A stretch of DNA of 64,000 nucleotides from Zobellia barbeyronii (GTDB lineage: Bacteria > Bacteroidota > Bacteroidia > Flavobacteriales > Flavobacteriaceae). Of the stretch, positions 35,611 through 46,400 are shown one piece after another (position 1 is the first letter of the stretch; every line of letters starts with the position of its first letter). The position numbers and the translations under genes are program-made. The DNA is taken from contig NZ_JACATN010000001.1 in NCBI RefSeq assembly GCF_018603515.1, positions 1-64,000 of the forward strand. The letters are read 5' to 3'. The notes beneath the pieces were generated by a model that saw only the letters and a program-made list of their open reading frames with translations, ran no database searches and was not told the origin of the DNA.

Positions 35611-36168
35611 ATGAAAAAGATTAAAATTCTAGTGGTACCCATGCTTGTGTTGCTATTCTTAAGCTCTTGTACTTCTGTGCGCGTGCTTTCTGATTACGAC
35701 AAAGAAGCCAATTTTGATAGCTACAAAACGTACGCTTTTTATAAAACAGGAATTGACAAAGCTCAGATTTCCGATTTGGACAAAAAACGAATCCTACGTG
35801 CTATTGAAGCTGAAATGACTAATCGTGGTTTTTCAAAATCTGAAAACCCAGATATCTTGGTAAGTATATTCACTAAAGAAAAAGAACAAGTAGACATTTA
35901 TAACAACTACTGGGGCGGCGGCTGGGGCTGGAGCCCTTACTATTGGGGCCCTGGTTGGGGCGGAGGCGGCAATAATGTTAGCACCCGTACCGAAGGTTCA
36001 CTGTACATTGATTTAATTGATTCTAAAAGCAAAGAATTGGTATGGCAAGGTAAAGGAGTTGGCAATTTGAATAACATTAGCAATATGGAAAAGAAAGAAC
36101 AACGCATACGCGAGTTTGTTTCTGAAATCTTGATGCAATACCCACCTAATGCGGTAGCTGCTAAATAA
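35611..36168 (+). CDS. DUF4136 lipoprotein
   Basis: 185 residues, lipobox LSSC (Cys20). DUF4136 core (about 22-175): VLSDYDKEANFDSYKTYAFY, KKRILRAIEAEMTNRGF, NPDILVSIFTKEKE. A Gly/Trp-rich loop (GGGWGWSPYYWGPGWGGG) near residue 100 is followed by GSLYIDLIDSKSKELVWQG. Members sit in the outer membrane or periplasm; function unknown. Single gene ended by a terminator. Confidence 0.9.
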   Translation: MKKIKILVVPMLVLLFLSSCTSVRVLSDYDKEANFDSYKTYAFYKTGIDKAQISDLDKKRILRAIEAEMTNRGFSKSENPDILVSIFTKEKEQVDIYNNYWGGGWGWSPYYWGPGWGGGGNNVSTRTEGSLYIDLIDSKSKELVWQGKGVGNLNNISNMEKKEQRIREFVSEILMQYPPNAVAAK

Positions 36169-36196
36169 AACGATTCCAATTCGTTAAAACATATTC

Positions 36197-36229
36197 AAAA
36201 AGCTCTTTTATTTTAAAAGGGCTTTTTTT
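36197..36229 (+). terminator. Rho-independent terminator
   Basis: AAAGCTCTTTTA, TTT loop, TAAAAGGGCTTT with one G-T pair, then T-run. Ends the DUF4136 gene. Confidence 0.88.
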
Positions 36230-36311
36230 ACACCGCAGTCTCACCCATCCTAATGGAAAGCAAAAACTCCTCTACCCTTTTTTGTATCTTTATGACAGAA
36301 AACTTTCTAAA

Positions 36312-38075
36312 ATGACGTACACTAGTAATCCTGTTCTTGACAAACTACCTGCGCATTTGCAGCAGTATATTAAACCGCAAGACTATGGTGAATACTCGGC
36401 TATTGATCAAGCCGTTTGGCGCTATGTGATGCGTAAAAATGTGGATTACCTTAGTAAGTTCGCCCATGCTTCATACCTAGTAGGATTACAAAAAACCGGA
36501 ATTTCCATAGACCATATTCCAAACATGTACGGCATGAACCGTATCCTAAAGGAAATAGGTTGGGCCGCAGTTGCGGTTGATGGTTTTATTCCTCCATCGG
36601 CATTTATGGAGTTCCAAGCATATAATGTATTGGTCATTGCTTCAGATATAAGACAGTTAGACCATATAGAATATACACCTGCACCAGATATTATTCATGA
36701 AGGAGCAGGTCATGCACCTATTATTGCCAATCCTGAATATGCAGAATACCTGCGTAGATTTGGTGAGATTGGTTCTAAAGCTATTTCAAATTCGAAAGAT
36801 TATGAACTCTATGAGGCAGTACGACACCTTTCTATCATAAAAGAAGCCCAAGGCACTCCACAAGAAGATATAGACCAAGCCGAAAAGCACATTGAAGACC
36901 TGCAAAATAACATGGGAGAACCCAGTGAAATTGCACTTATAAGGAACTTACACTGGTGGACCGTAGAATATGGTCTTATTGGCACACCTGAAAATCCAAA
37001 AATATATGGCGCTGGACTTCTTTCCTCTATTGGGGAGAGTGCTTGGTGCATGACGGATGAAGTAAAGAAAAAACCGTACTCCATAGACGCGGCCTATGCC
37101 TCCTTTGACATTACGCAACCTCAACCTCAGCTTTTTGTTACGCCAGATTTCGCCTATCTAAGTCAAGTTTTAGAGGAGTTCGCAAATACCATGGCTTTAC
37201 GCCGTGGAGGTTTAAGTGGAATTAAAAAGCTCATTGCATCTAAAGAACTAGGTACTATTGAACTTAGTACAGGGCTTCAGATTTCAGGTAATTTTGATAG
37301 TGTTATTGAGCACGAAGGCAAACCTGTGTTTTTTCAATCTATAGGCCCCACAGCACTCTCTTTTCGTGATAAAGAACTCGTAGGGCACAGCATTAAACAG
37401 CACGCCACTGGCTTTGGTTCCCCGTTAGGAAAACTAAAAGGAATGAACTTGGCTATTGAAGATATGAGTCCGCTTGATCTCAAGGCCTATAATATTTTTG
37501 AAGGACAACAGATTTCCTTAGAATTTGACGGTCACATAAAAATAGCCGGAGAAATTATTACCGGAACCCGTAACTTACAGGGAGATATTATTTTGGTCAC
37601 CTTTAAAAACTGTTGTGTTACTCATAATGACAAGGTTCTTTTTGAAAGTAATGACGAGCTTTATAGTATGGCCGTAGGGCAAGAAATAGCTTCCGCTTAT
37701 AACGGCCCTGCTGATTTAAGTAGTTTTAATTTAGTTACTCATAAGGTTTCATCCACCACAATAAAATCTAAGAGCAATGCTTCTCATACTCAATTAGAGC
37801 AATATTATGAGCAAATACGCCATTTCAGAGAAGGCAAGAATATTACGATTTCTAGGCATAAAGTTTTTGAAGCAATAAGAGACAATTACCCTAATGATTG
37901 GTTATTGCCAGTTGAGCTGTACGAACTTGCCAAAGAAAATGGAGATCATGAATTTGCTCATGAAATTTCGGTGCATTTACAAACCGTAAAACTAAATAAT
38001 CCTAAGGTAGGCCATTTGATAGATGATGGACTAGACTTGGTAAACCATAAATGTCAAACTGAAAAACTGAAATAA
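36312..38075 (+). CDS. Aromatic amino acid hydroxylase (phenylalanine 4-monooxygenase-like)
   Basis: 587 residues from the Met at 36312; an upstream Met at 36282 is less likely because it precedes a -7-like TATCTTTA. The pterin-dependent, iron-containing hydroxylase core holds iron ligands His129 and His134 in IIHEGAGHAP, with the third ligand, a Glu, expected further on. The protein is about twice the length of the small bacterial PhhA type. Its C-terminal half (about 300-587) carries family-specific regions of the long Bacteroidetes version. It makes tyrosine from phenylalanine, or a related reaction; the exact substrate is not proven by sequence. Confidence 0.9.
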   Translation: MTYTSNPVLDKLPAHLQQYIKPQDYGEYSAIDQAVWRYVMRKNVDYLSKFAHASYLVGLQKTGISIDHIPNMYGMNRILKEIGWAAVAVDGFIPPSAFMEFQAYNVLVIASDIRQLDHIEYTPAPDIIHEGAGHAPIIANPEYAEYLRRFGEIGSKAISNSKDYELYEAVRHLSIIKEAQGTPQEDIDQAEKHIEDLQNNMGEPSEIALIRNLHWWTVEYGLIGTPENPKIYGAGLLSSIGESAWCMTDEVKKKPYSIDAAYASFDITQPQPQLFVTPDFAYLSQVLEEFANTMALRRGGLSGIKKLIASKELGTIELSTGLQISGNFDSVIEHEGKPVFFQSIGPTALSFRDKELVGHSIKQHATGFGSPLGKLKGMNLAIEDMSPLDLKAYNIFEGQQISLEFDGHIKIAGEIITGTRNLQGDIILVTFKNCCVTHNDKVLFESNDELYSMAVGQEIASAYNGPADLSSFNLVTHKVSSTTIKSKSNASHTQLEQYYEQIRHFREGKNITISRHKVFEAIRDNYPNDWLLPVELYELAKENGDHEFAHEISVHLQTVKLNNPKVGHLIDDGLDLVNHKCQTEKLK

Positions 38076-38115
38076 AACCAACAATTTCTTAAGTAACCCA
38101 AACAACCAACCAACC

Positions 38116-39372
38116 GTGAAACCACTACTTCTTCTAACTTTTGCATTGATAACATCTGCACTTGCGGCACAGCCGGAAGCCAATTATGATGAAACCAAAG
38201 TTCCTAAATTTTTAGTACCTGACCCTCTTACCTCCTTTGGAGGAGACGCCATTACGGATAGTAAGCAATGGGAAGAAAATAGAAAGCTAGAAATCTATCA
38301 ATTTTTTGAAAAGCAGATTTATGGTAAAGTACCTGATTTATTGGATGAGTATTCCTTCAAGGTCATTGAACAAGACAATAACGCATTAGGCGGAAAAGCA
38401 CAACGCAAGCAAATTGCCGTAGGCTTAAAGAAGAACAACCGTTCGTTAAATTTCAATATACTTCTTTACCTTCCAACAGGGAATGAAAATGCACCTGTAT
38501 TTCTAGGCTACAATTTTTATGGTAACCACACCGTTACAAATGACCCAAATGTTATTATTACAGAAGCATGGAGTGGGAATAATGAAGATTTTAAAATTAG
38601 TAATAACAAAGCCACAGAAGCTTCCCGAGGCGTACGAATGAACCGTTGGGCTATAGATAAAATGCTGGATAAGGGTTATGGTGTAGCCACTGTTTATTAT
38701 GGCGAAATAGATCCAGATAAGAACGATTTTTCAGACGGATTGCACAGTTTGTTTTACGAAGAAGGTCAGACCAAGCCAAAAACCAACGAATGGGGCAGTA
38801 TAGCCGCATGGGCCTATGGTCTTAGCCGCGCCATGGATTATCTTGAGAATGACACCAATATATCTAGTGTTATTGTTTTTGGACATTCTAGATTGGGGAA
38901 AGCAGCACTTTGGGCAGGCGCAACAGACCCTCGTTTTGCAGGTGTTATTAGTAACGATTCAGGTTGTGGTGGCGCTGCATTGTCAAAACGTAAGTTTGGA
39001 GAAACAATTGGTCAAATCAATACTTCGTTTCCACATTGGTTTTCTGAGAGTTTCAAAAAATACAGTAATAAAGAAGAAATGTTACCTGTGGACCAGCATG
39101 AACTATTAGCCCTTATTGCTCCAAGACCTTTATACGTTGCAAGTGCCGTTGAGGATGAATGGGCGGATCCAAAAGGGGAATTCCTATCTGCACAATATGC
39201 CACCAAAGTATACGAGTTATATGATAAAAAGGGAATTTCTTCAACTGATGTACAAGAAGTTAATCATCCTATTAAACAAACCCTTGCGTATCATATGAGA
39301 AGTGGAAAACACGATGTTACCGATTATGATTGGGATCAATACATTGCTTGGGCCGAAACTTTTGCAAAGTAA
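38116..39372 (+). CDS. CE15-like glucuronoyl esterase
   Basis: 418 residues from a GTG codon. Signal peptide (ends ALAAQ). Alpha/beta hydrolase of bacterial CE15 type: nucleophile Ser in VFGHSRLGKAALWAGA and the following SNDSGCGGAA, then ALIAPRPLYVASAVEDEWADP with the acidic region and a late His in MRSGKHDVTDYDWDQY. CE15 enzymes cut ester bonds between lignin or other alcohols and glucuronoyl groups of xylan. Secreted. It follows the hydroxylase by 40 bases but is probably functionally separate. Confidence 0.88.
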   Translation: MKPLLLLTFALITSALAAQPEANYDETKVPKFLVPDPLTSFGGDAITDSKQWEENRKLEIYQFFEKQIYGKVPDLLDEYSFKVIEQDNNALGGKAQRKQIAVGLKKNNRSLNFNILLYLPTGNENAPVFLGYNFYGNHTVTNDPNVIITEAWSGNNEDFKISNNKATEASRGVRMNRWAIDKMLDKGYGVATVYYGEIDPDKNDFSDGLHSLFYEEGQTKPKTNEWGSIAAWAYGLSRAMDYLENDTNISSVIVFGHSRLGKAALWAGATDPRFAGVISNDSGCGGAALSKRKFGETIGQINTSFPHWFSESFKKYSNKEEMLPVDQHELLALIAPRPLYVASAVEDEWADPKGEFLSAQYATKVYELYDKKGISSTDVQEVNHPIKQTLAYHMRSGKHDVTDYDWDQYIAWAETFAK

Positions 39373-39389
39373 AATTTCATGAGCCCGCT

Positions 39390-40004
39390 CTACTCTTTAA
39401 AAAGCACTTCAGGTAAATCTTGGTTTACGGTTTTATCATTATAGACAAGTGTCCATCCCAATGAGTTCGTAAGAATGTAAAATTTCTGCAGCTCACTTAT
39501 TAAGCGATTTTCAGCATTGGTTTTTAATGCAGATGCTTCTACCTTTTTCATAAGTGAAGCATTTACATTTTTCTTGATTTTATTATAGTCGCTCGCTTCA
39601 AACATATTCAGGTAGTCTGAACTAACATCATAATATTCAAAATCAGGACTAATTTTCACTTCCGGTTCCGGTATGCTTTTGATGCGCAAGGTTTTACTGG
39701 ACTCATCTACCTCAAAATCTATCTTACTCAAATCATAAGCAATGGTTACATCCGCATTAACGACAACCAGTGCTTTTTTTTCTGCGGATATAAAAGGCCC
39801 GAAAAGCATTTTAGAATCTTTGTAGTTATACACTTCGGCAAAATGGCCTTCTGTAACAATTAACTTACTTACGTTGTCTATTTGCGTTTGTATAAGCATG
39901 CTGTTTTCCTCAAGGATAGATTTCTCTTCCTTATCCTCAGCACACGAACGGAACACCAAAACTACTGCCAAGGTAATAAGAACCCCTACAAATACTTTTT
40001 TCAT
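39390..40004 (-). CDS. DUF4230 protein
   Basis: 204 residues. One N-terminal membrane helix (VFVGVLITLAVVLVFRSC), then a soluble domain with IVTEGHFAEVYNYKDSKMLFG and VNADVTIAYDLSKIDF, the DUF4230 pattern, ending in a helix-rich segment (KKVEASALKTNAENRLISEL). Anchored in the inner membrane facing out. Function unknown. Converges with the CE15-like gene. Confidence 0.88.
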   Translation of the reverse strand: MKKVFVGVLITLAVVLVFRSCAEDKEEKSILEENSMLIQTQIDNVSKLIVTEGHFAEVYNYKDSKMLFGPFISAEKKALVVVNADVTIAYDLSKIDFEVDESSKTLRIKSIPEPEVKISPDFEYYDVSSDYLNMFEASDYNKIKKNVNASLMKKVEASALKTNAENRLISELQKFYILTNSLGWTLVYNDKTVNQDLPEVLFKE

Positions 40005-40074
40005 AAGATGAAGTTACAATACATATTGAAATTGACGAAACAGAGAGAAGAATCTAATTGTCTGAACTAGTACC

Positions 40075-41031
40075 CTAATATTCTATAAACGGAAACTGCT
40101 TTTGAACGTTTGCCATTTTAAGTTCTAAAGATTTTAAGAATTTTAAATGCTGCTCAGAATCTGGATGAAATGGTCTGTGACGAAGTCCTTTTTGAATAGC
40201 ATCAATCTGTAGCATTGATTTTTGAGCTTCTTCTGTAATCCATACCAATTTAAACTTCTCCCAAATATAATCCACCGCCAATTGACTGGGGTGAACCATA
40301 TCCTCCTTATAAAAACGATAATCACGCAGCTCATCCATTTGTAACTCGTATGAAGGAAAGTAGTCTGCCTTTAAATTAGAGCCCTCTACAACCTCGTGTA
40401 TGGCTGCTATCAAATGCGCCTTACTACGTTGGTTTTCTACAAACCCGTCTTTTAAATGTCGTACGGGGGATACAGTTAAAATAAATTGCACACTAGGGTT
40501 TATAGATTGAACAGCTGCTATAATGTTAGTTAAGCTTGAGACAATCTCCTCAATCCCCAATAGCTCCTTAGAGAACTGCTTTTGTGGGACCTTGTGACAG
40601 TTGGCCACCACAGCTTCCGTTTCTATATTACGATAGACCCAAGCCGTACCAAGGGTTATACTAATGTGAGTTGCATCAGCAAGATTTTCGACTGTATTTT
40701 TAATTCCATTATTAAGCGATATCAGTAACTCTTCTTTAGAAACGGAACTTAAATCTGAATGCGCATCATAGCATTGCCAGCGTTCATTATGATAAAAAAC
40801 ATCATCCTCAGTATACTCTTTTTGTAAAACTGCACGAGACACCAAATTCTCTATCGCCAAGGGGTGAAACAAAATACCAAACGGATTCTGAAGTGCCCGA
40901 AACTTGAAGTAATTGAACTTTTGCCCTATATTTTCTGAAAAACAAGAACCCAACAAAACCAACCGACTCTCATAATCAATTTGGTTTTGGGCCTTTTGTA
41001 AAGGTATTTGGGTTTGCAGTTTTATTGTCAT
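40075..41031 (-). CDS. GSCFA domain protein
   Basis: 318 residues. The family name motif is visible as LGSCFSENIGQKFNYFKF near residue 27. Later conserved stretches are NPFGILFHP, ISLGTAWVYR, LTVSPVRHLKDGF and MVHPSQLAVDYIW. The GDSL-like order (Ser in the GSCFS region, His in the HPS region) suggests an SGNH-type hydrolase. Widespread in Bacteroidetes, role unknown. It is followed after 11 bases by the TPR lipoprotein upstream on the same strand. Confidence 0.92.
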   Translation of the reverse strand: MTIKLQTQIPLQKAQNQIDYESRLVLLGSCFSENIGQKFNYFKFRALQNPFGILFHPLAIENLVSRAVLQKEYTEDDVFYHNERWQCYDAHSDLSSVSKEELLISLNNGIKNTVENLADATHISITLGTAWVYRNIETEAVVANCHKVPQKQFSKELLGIEEIVSSLTNIIAAVQSINPSVQFILTVSPVRHLKDGFVENQRSKAHLIAAIHEVVEGSNLKADYFPSYELQMDELRDYRFYKEDMVHPSQLAVDYIWEKFKLVWITEEAQKSMLQIDAIQKGLRHRPFHPDSEQHLKFLKSLELKMANVQKQFPFIEY

Positions 41032-41042
41032 TGGGTGTGTGG

Positions 41043-41876
41043 TTACTGTCTAGAAAAGAAACCTAAACGATGAAATGTCTGATATGGATAAATCTCGTAG
41101 AACACCTGGTCTTCGTTTATTGTATTTTCCTTATTCTTAATTGCCTCCTCAAATAATAGCTTAGCATCATCTATTTTCCCCAGCCGCTTCATACAAACAG
41201 CCTTATAGTACATGGCATCGGCAAAGTTAGTATAAACAAGTAAAGAAGTGTCAAACATTTTTAAGGCTTCCGCATAGTTATTAAGTTCCATTTCTGCAAT
41301 TCCCAGATAAAACCAATCCATATAATGGCAAGCTTCGTACGGCGGGTCCTCAGGAAAATCCTTTAATTGTTGCTCTTTACTTTTTATAAGAAATACCTTG
41401 GCTTCATCAAAACGGTTTAACTGCAGATAATCAAGAGCAATATAAAAATTGTAAGTATGATCCATTACGTACGAATCACCAAACCTTTCTTTCATATCCA
41501 TAAATTCCTCTATGGACTCCTCATATTCTTTTGAAAACAGACACTTCATAAAAGCACTATAACTCAAAAAGTTCTGAGGGTCTAAATCAGCTGCCTTTTT
41601 CAAAAATGGTTTTCCAACGGAATATTTTCTTGCTTTATATAGAGGCATCGCCTTTTGTTGCCAAAAATAAGCCGAATCTGGTTTAATCAGTAAAATGGAG
41701 TCAAGGTACTTCTGATAGTTCTGTGGGTCCAAACCCGACTTATATGCCTTTTCTACATAGTTTTCAATTTTTAAGGAATCTTGTGTGGTAAGTGGCGTTT
41801 GTTCCTTTTCAATTTGCGATTCTCCAGCGCCTTTGCAACTCGCGAATAAGACAAAAATAATTACAATGTACTTCAT
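41043..41876 (-). CDS. TPR lipoprotein
   Basis: 277 residues, lipobox FASC (Cys14). Most of the chain is tetratricopeptide-like helices (KPFLKKAADLDPQNFLSY, FYIALDYLQLNRFDEAKVF, YKAVCMKRLGKIDDAKLLF). Such proteins act as binding scaffolds in the envelope. It lies 11 bases upstream of the GSCFA gene and probably shares its transcript. Partner unknown. Confidence 0.85.
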   Translation of the reverse strand: MKYIVIIFVLFASCKGAGESQIEKEQTPLTTQDSLKIENYVEKAYKSGLDPQNYQKYLDSILLIKPDSAYFWQQKAMPLYKARKYSVGKPFLKKAADLDPQNFLSYSAFMKCLFSKEYEESIEEFMDMKERFGDSYVMDHTYNFYIALDYLQLNRFDEAKVFLIKSKEQQLKDFPEDPPYEACHYMDWFYLGIAEMELNNYAEALKMFDTSLLVYTNFADAMYYKAVCMKRLGKIDDAKLLFEEAIKNKENTINEDQVFYEIYPYQTFHRLGFFSRQ

Positions 41877-42021
41877 GATTTAATTCCATTAATAGTATTA
41901 ATATTCCAATTGGTCCAATACCTAAGTATAATGGAGAAAACATCTTCTAATCTGCCTCTCCAAAAGCAATATCCTTTAAGGAATAATCAGGATGTTCTTT
42001 CATTAAGACAAGTATCCATCC

Positions 42022-43197
42022 CTATTTCATTACCGTTATAATAATCTTATCCTTAGTGGTATTTAAATGTTTATCAACTGCAGTAAAAGTCAATTCAAAA
42101 TCTCCCGAAAGAATAGGCAAACCGGATATCTTCATGCTTTTACTATCAAACATTAACCAACTAAATTCAGCTTGGTTAATACTCAAAGCTACTTGGTTAT
42201 CATCAATATCTTTAAAATAATTTTCAGGAACCTCAAATTCAAACTTATCACCAAGCTGTACAACGGCATCAGGAAGTGGCTTATAAACAAAAGGTTTAAA
42301 AACCTTTGATGTATTTACCCAAAAAATATCAGATTCAGTTAATCCCTTTTCTTCAATTTGAAGTCGGGTAAAAAACAAAAATTTATTATCAATGGTAACA
42401 AATGGTCTCCTATCCCCTTCTTTTGAATTTATGGTAGAGTCAAGAATTTGAGGTTCTGTCCAGTTATTATCATGGTCGCGATAACTTATATATAAATCCA
42501 TTAAGGTTTCATTATTGGTATATCTACAGAATATGATGTATTCTTCCCTTGGAGAAATGAATACACTTTCCTCATCATTTGAAGAAACAAATTCAGAAAT
42601 CGCTTCTACACTTCTATACTCGTTATCAATTAGTTTTGAGCAAAATAAATCTGCGGTGAAACAATTTTGCTTACCATCACAATTTCTATTTGATGAAAAA
42701 TATATTGTCCCATCATAGGTCATACTTGCATTGGCCTCCCTACTCATAGAACTTATTGGAGCTTGTATTTTCTTTGGTGAACTCCAATTATCATTCATTT
42801 TTTCAATCATCCAAATATCAGTAACATATGTATTGTCTGTATCCGGTTTACTTTGCGCATAGAGTAAGGATTTTCCATCTGGTGAAAAGTAGGGAAGAAA
42901 AACACTCTTATCTTTTAATGGTTCAAAAACCACCGGTTCAGTCCAATTTTCATTAAGCTTCTTAGCATAATATATCTTTCCAGACTCATCCTTGCTTAGT
43001 ATTCCAAATGCTAATTCTTCCGTATTAGGCGCAAAGGAAATACCATGTTCTAACCTACCTTTAACTGAAACTACACCCGGTGCAAAAATTACAGGAACAG
43101 AGTCAGGGCAGGTCTCCCCAAGATAATCAGGTAATTTGGTCAACGGTTTACAACTAATCAGCCCGAGAATAAAAACAAAGGGAAGAAATACTTTCAT
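42022..43197 (-). CDS. PD40 (WD40-like) beta-propeller lipoprotein
   Basis: 391 residues from the Met at 43197, chosen because it opens a lipoprotein signal (lipobox LISC); a Met 27 bases upstream is also in frame. Repeating blade motifs: YFSPDGKSLLYAQS, MTYDGTIYFSSNRN, ISPREEYIIFCRYTN, VTIDNKFLFFTRLQ. The last about 90 residues (KPLPDAVVQLGDKFEFEVPE onward) look like a cadherin/immunoglobulin-like domain. Probably a binding protein at the cell surface. No catalytic residues. Confidence 0.82.
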   Translation of the reverse strand: MKVFLPFVFILGLISCKPLTKLPDYLGETCPDSVPVIFAPGVVSVKGRLEHGISFAPNTEELAFGILSKDESGKIYYAKKLNENWTEPVVFEPLKDKSVFLPYFSPDGKSLLYAQSKPDTDNTYVTDIWMIEKMNDNWSSPKKIQAPISSMSREANASMTYDGTIYFSSNRNCDGKQNCFTADLFCSKLIDNEYRSVEAISEFVSSNDEESVFISPREEYIIFCRYTNNETLMDLYISYRDHDNNWTEPQILDSTINSKEGDRRPFVTIDNKFLFFTRLQIEEKGLTESDIFWVNTSKVFKPFVYKPLPDAVVQLGDKFEFEVPENYFKDIDDNQVALSINQAEFSWLMFDSKSMKISGLPILSGDFELTFTAVDKHLNTTKDKIIITVMK

Positions 43198-43453
43198 TAT
43201 TATGATTTGGACTTGGAATCTCAATTATTACTCAAAATATTAGATTTTTTCAACTTTAAAAATACCTAATTACAATTTATTACGGCGTATTCAACACTCA
43301 CTTTAAGTTTCCTACTTAAATTTTAATTTTTTATTCAAAAAAAAATCCAAGACCTTTAGTAATTCTAGTGGAAAATAGAATTTTAAATTTTATTTGGAAG
43401 TAATTTCTTACCTTTAAATGCGCTCAAAACAAGTATATTACAAAAGAATAAAA

Positions 43454-46400
43454 ATGGTATTAAAATATTTCTTAAGGATTCTTACCTTTTTTATTCTTTT
43501 CCTCTCCTTACACACCCTTCAATCTCAAAACCAAGAATCCCTTACTTTTCAACATATTGAAAAGGGAATATCACATAGTACGGCTACTTTTCTTTTGGAA
43601 GACAGATATGGTTTTATTTGGATTGGAACTAGAAATGGCCTGAACAGATATGATGGTAAAGACTTTGAAATATATAATAAAACAGTAGATGGTGTAACAG
43701 GCCTTACCCATGAATACATAGTTTCTTTATATGAGGATAATGAGAACTTATTAATTAGTACAAACCATGGCTTAAGTTTTTATGATCGTAGTTTAAATCT
43801 TGTGATCCCTTATCCGTTCAAGAAAGAGGCAAAGAAGATAGAATCTAAAAGGTTTGAATGGGTAACTAGACTAAATGGCTATTTATGGTTAGGTACTGAA
43901 AAAGACGGGCTATATAGATACCTACCAGAAACCGGAGAATTAAAACACTTTAAGCTTCCTGATGACTATGTAAAGCTTAAAAGCAGGAGGGTTGACAAAA
44001 TTATTAAGGTAATGCCTCTTGACGATGAGCGCATGCTTGTTATCTCTACATACAATATTTTGGTAATAAACAAGGAAATGGATATCTTGAGTAAACTTCA
44101 GGAAACAGATGAAATTGTTACTGCCATACCATTAAAGAAAAACGACTTTTTATTAGGTACTATTAGCGGAGTACTAATAGAATTGAAGATAGATAGCACT
44201 TTACAGTTTCTTACCAAGAAAAAAGATGTAAGCCCAGGCTTTAGCATACGTTCTTTAACAAAGAATGATAAAGATGAATTATGGATAGGCACTGAAAATG
44301 ATGGCCTATATATCTATACCAAAACATTAGACCGCATACAACACATAGAATACAATGTGTCTAAACCAAATTCTATTTCAGGAAACTCTATTTGGTCACT
44401 TTTAAGCACAAAGAATGGCGTTATGTGGGTAGCCCCCTATAAAAGCGGCCTCAATTTTTATGACCCGGAATTTTTTAAATTCAAACACATTACTTCTGAT
44501 CCATTCAATTCTAAATCTTTGAGTAATAAATTAGTGAATTGTTTTAGTGAGGATACGGAAGGGAATATATGGATAGGAACCGATGGTGGGGGATTAAATT
44601 GCTGGAACAGAGCTTTAGATACATTTGAACACTACTCTTTAAAGGATAAAAATTTTGGTAGTGACGTGGTCCTTTCAACACTGCAAACCAAAAAGGATGA
44701 ATTGTGGGCTGGCACATGGACAAACGGTATTATCGTTTTCAATACGAAAAGTAAGAAATTTGAAGAGTTGAACACTCAAAATTCATTTTTGAAATCAAAT
44801 ATCATAGTTGATCTCTTAAAAGATAAGAAAGGTCGTATTTGGATTATTAATTATTTTGCCGGTGTTCAAATTTTTAATCCACAAACAAATAGCCATGAAA
44901 ATATTAGTCTTACTTCCGAATTAGATGGTACTGATATTAATTCGTTAAATAGAATATTTGAAGATAAAGAAGGCAATATTTGGATTGGCAGTCTAAATTC
45001 TGGATTAATTAAATTGACCGAAAGTGGTGGCACCTGGAAAAGCACTCATTATCATAGTAAAAATTCTTTAAGCAATAATTTTGTCAACTCCATTATACAA
45101 GATAGTGAGAATGTCATTTGGGCAGGTACTCAAGGGGGGCTTAATAAATATATACCTGAAAGCGACTCATTCCAAGCCTTTAAAAAGTCTGATGGACTAA
45201 AAAATGATGCCATTAAGGAGATTATAGACGATAAGAATAAACGCTTATGGTTAAGCACAGAAGAAGGTATTATTAGGTATAATACAACTACCGGAAACAC
45301 AATAGATTATGATGTAGGTGATGGTCTACAGGCTAACCAATTTAATCCAAATTCATCTTTAATTACTAGTAAAGGTGAGTATATATTTGGAGGTGTAAAC
45401 GGGTTTAACATATTTACCGCTAGTGCCGTTGCTAAACAAAAAGATAAGCTTACTTTATTTATATCAGATCTAAAAATATTCAATAAATCCGTTTTGCCTA
45501 ATGACGGTTTTGGGGTTTTAAAAAAGGATATTAGCCAAGTAGATTCTCTAACCCTTAACTACGACCAATCTGTTATTAATATTGATTTTAAAGCCCTTAC
45601 TTTTCGTCGTCCAGAAAGCGTGAATTATGCATTTTATCTAGACGGTTTTGAAAAAGACTGGAACTATGTAGGGAACAACCCAAGTGCTACATATACGAAT
45701 CTAAATCCTGGACAATATACATTACGCATCAAATCTACTAATTCTGACGGGGTTTGGGTAGACAATGAATTAGATCTTCATATGACCATTACCCCTCCAT
45801 ATTGGAAAACGTGGTGGTTCCGTTCTTTATTAGTGGCGCTAGTATTATTGGTCTTTTATATTGCCTATTACCTTAAAGTACGAAGTATTAAAAATAATCA
45901 AAGGAAACTAGTGCTAAAAGTAGCAGAACGTACTAAAGAATTAAGGCTTCAAAAAAACAAACTGATAGAAGTTGCAAATGATTTAGAATCAAAAAATAAG
46001 GAAATTCAACGCTTTACCTTTGCGGTTAGCCATGATTTAAAAAGTCCGCTTAACAATATTAAAGGAATTGCCGGTCTCGTGCCAATGGCAATTGAGTCAG
46101 AAGATTTTACTACTGTAGAGGAATATTTAAGCTTGATAGATATTTCCTGTGATAACATGAACGAATTGATTTCGGACATCACTAAAATTGCAAAACTGGG
46201 TAAAATTAAAAACAAAAATGAGGTATTAAACACCAATGAAATACTGAATTTATCAAGAGACCTTATCAAAGGAAAACTTAATAAAGAAAATATTGAGCTT
46301 AATATTGCTCACGACTTACCCGAAATATTTGGAGATCGCAAAAGAATAACTCAGGTTTTTAGCAACTTCCTAGATAATGCTATCAAATATATGGGAGACC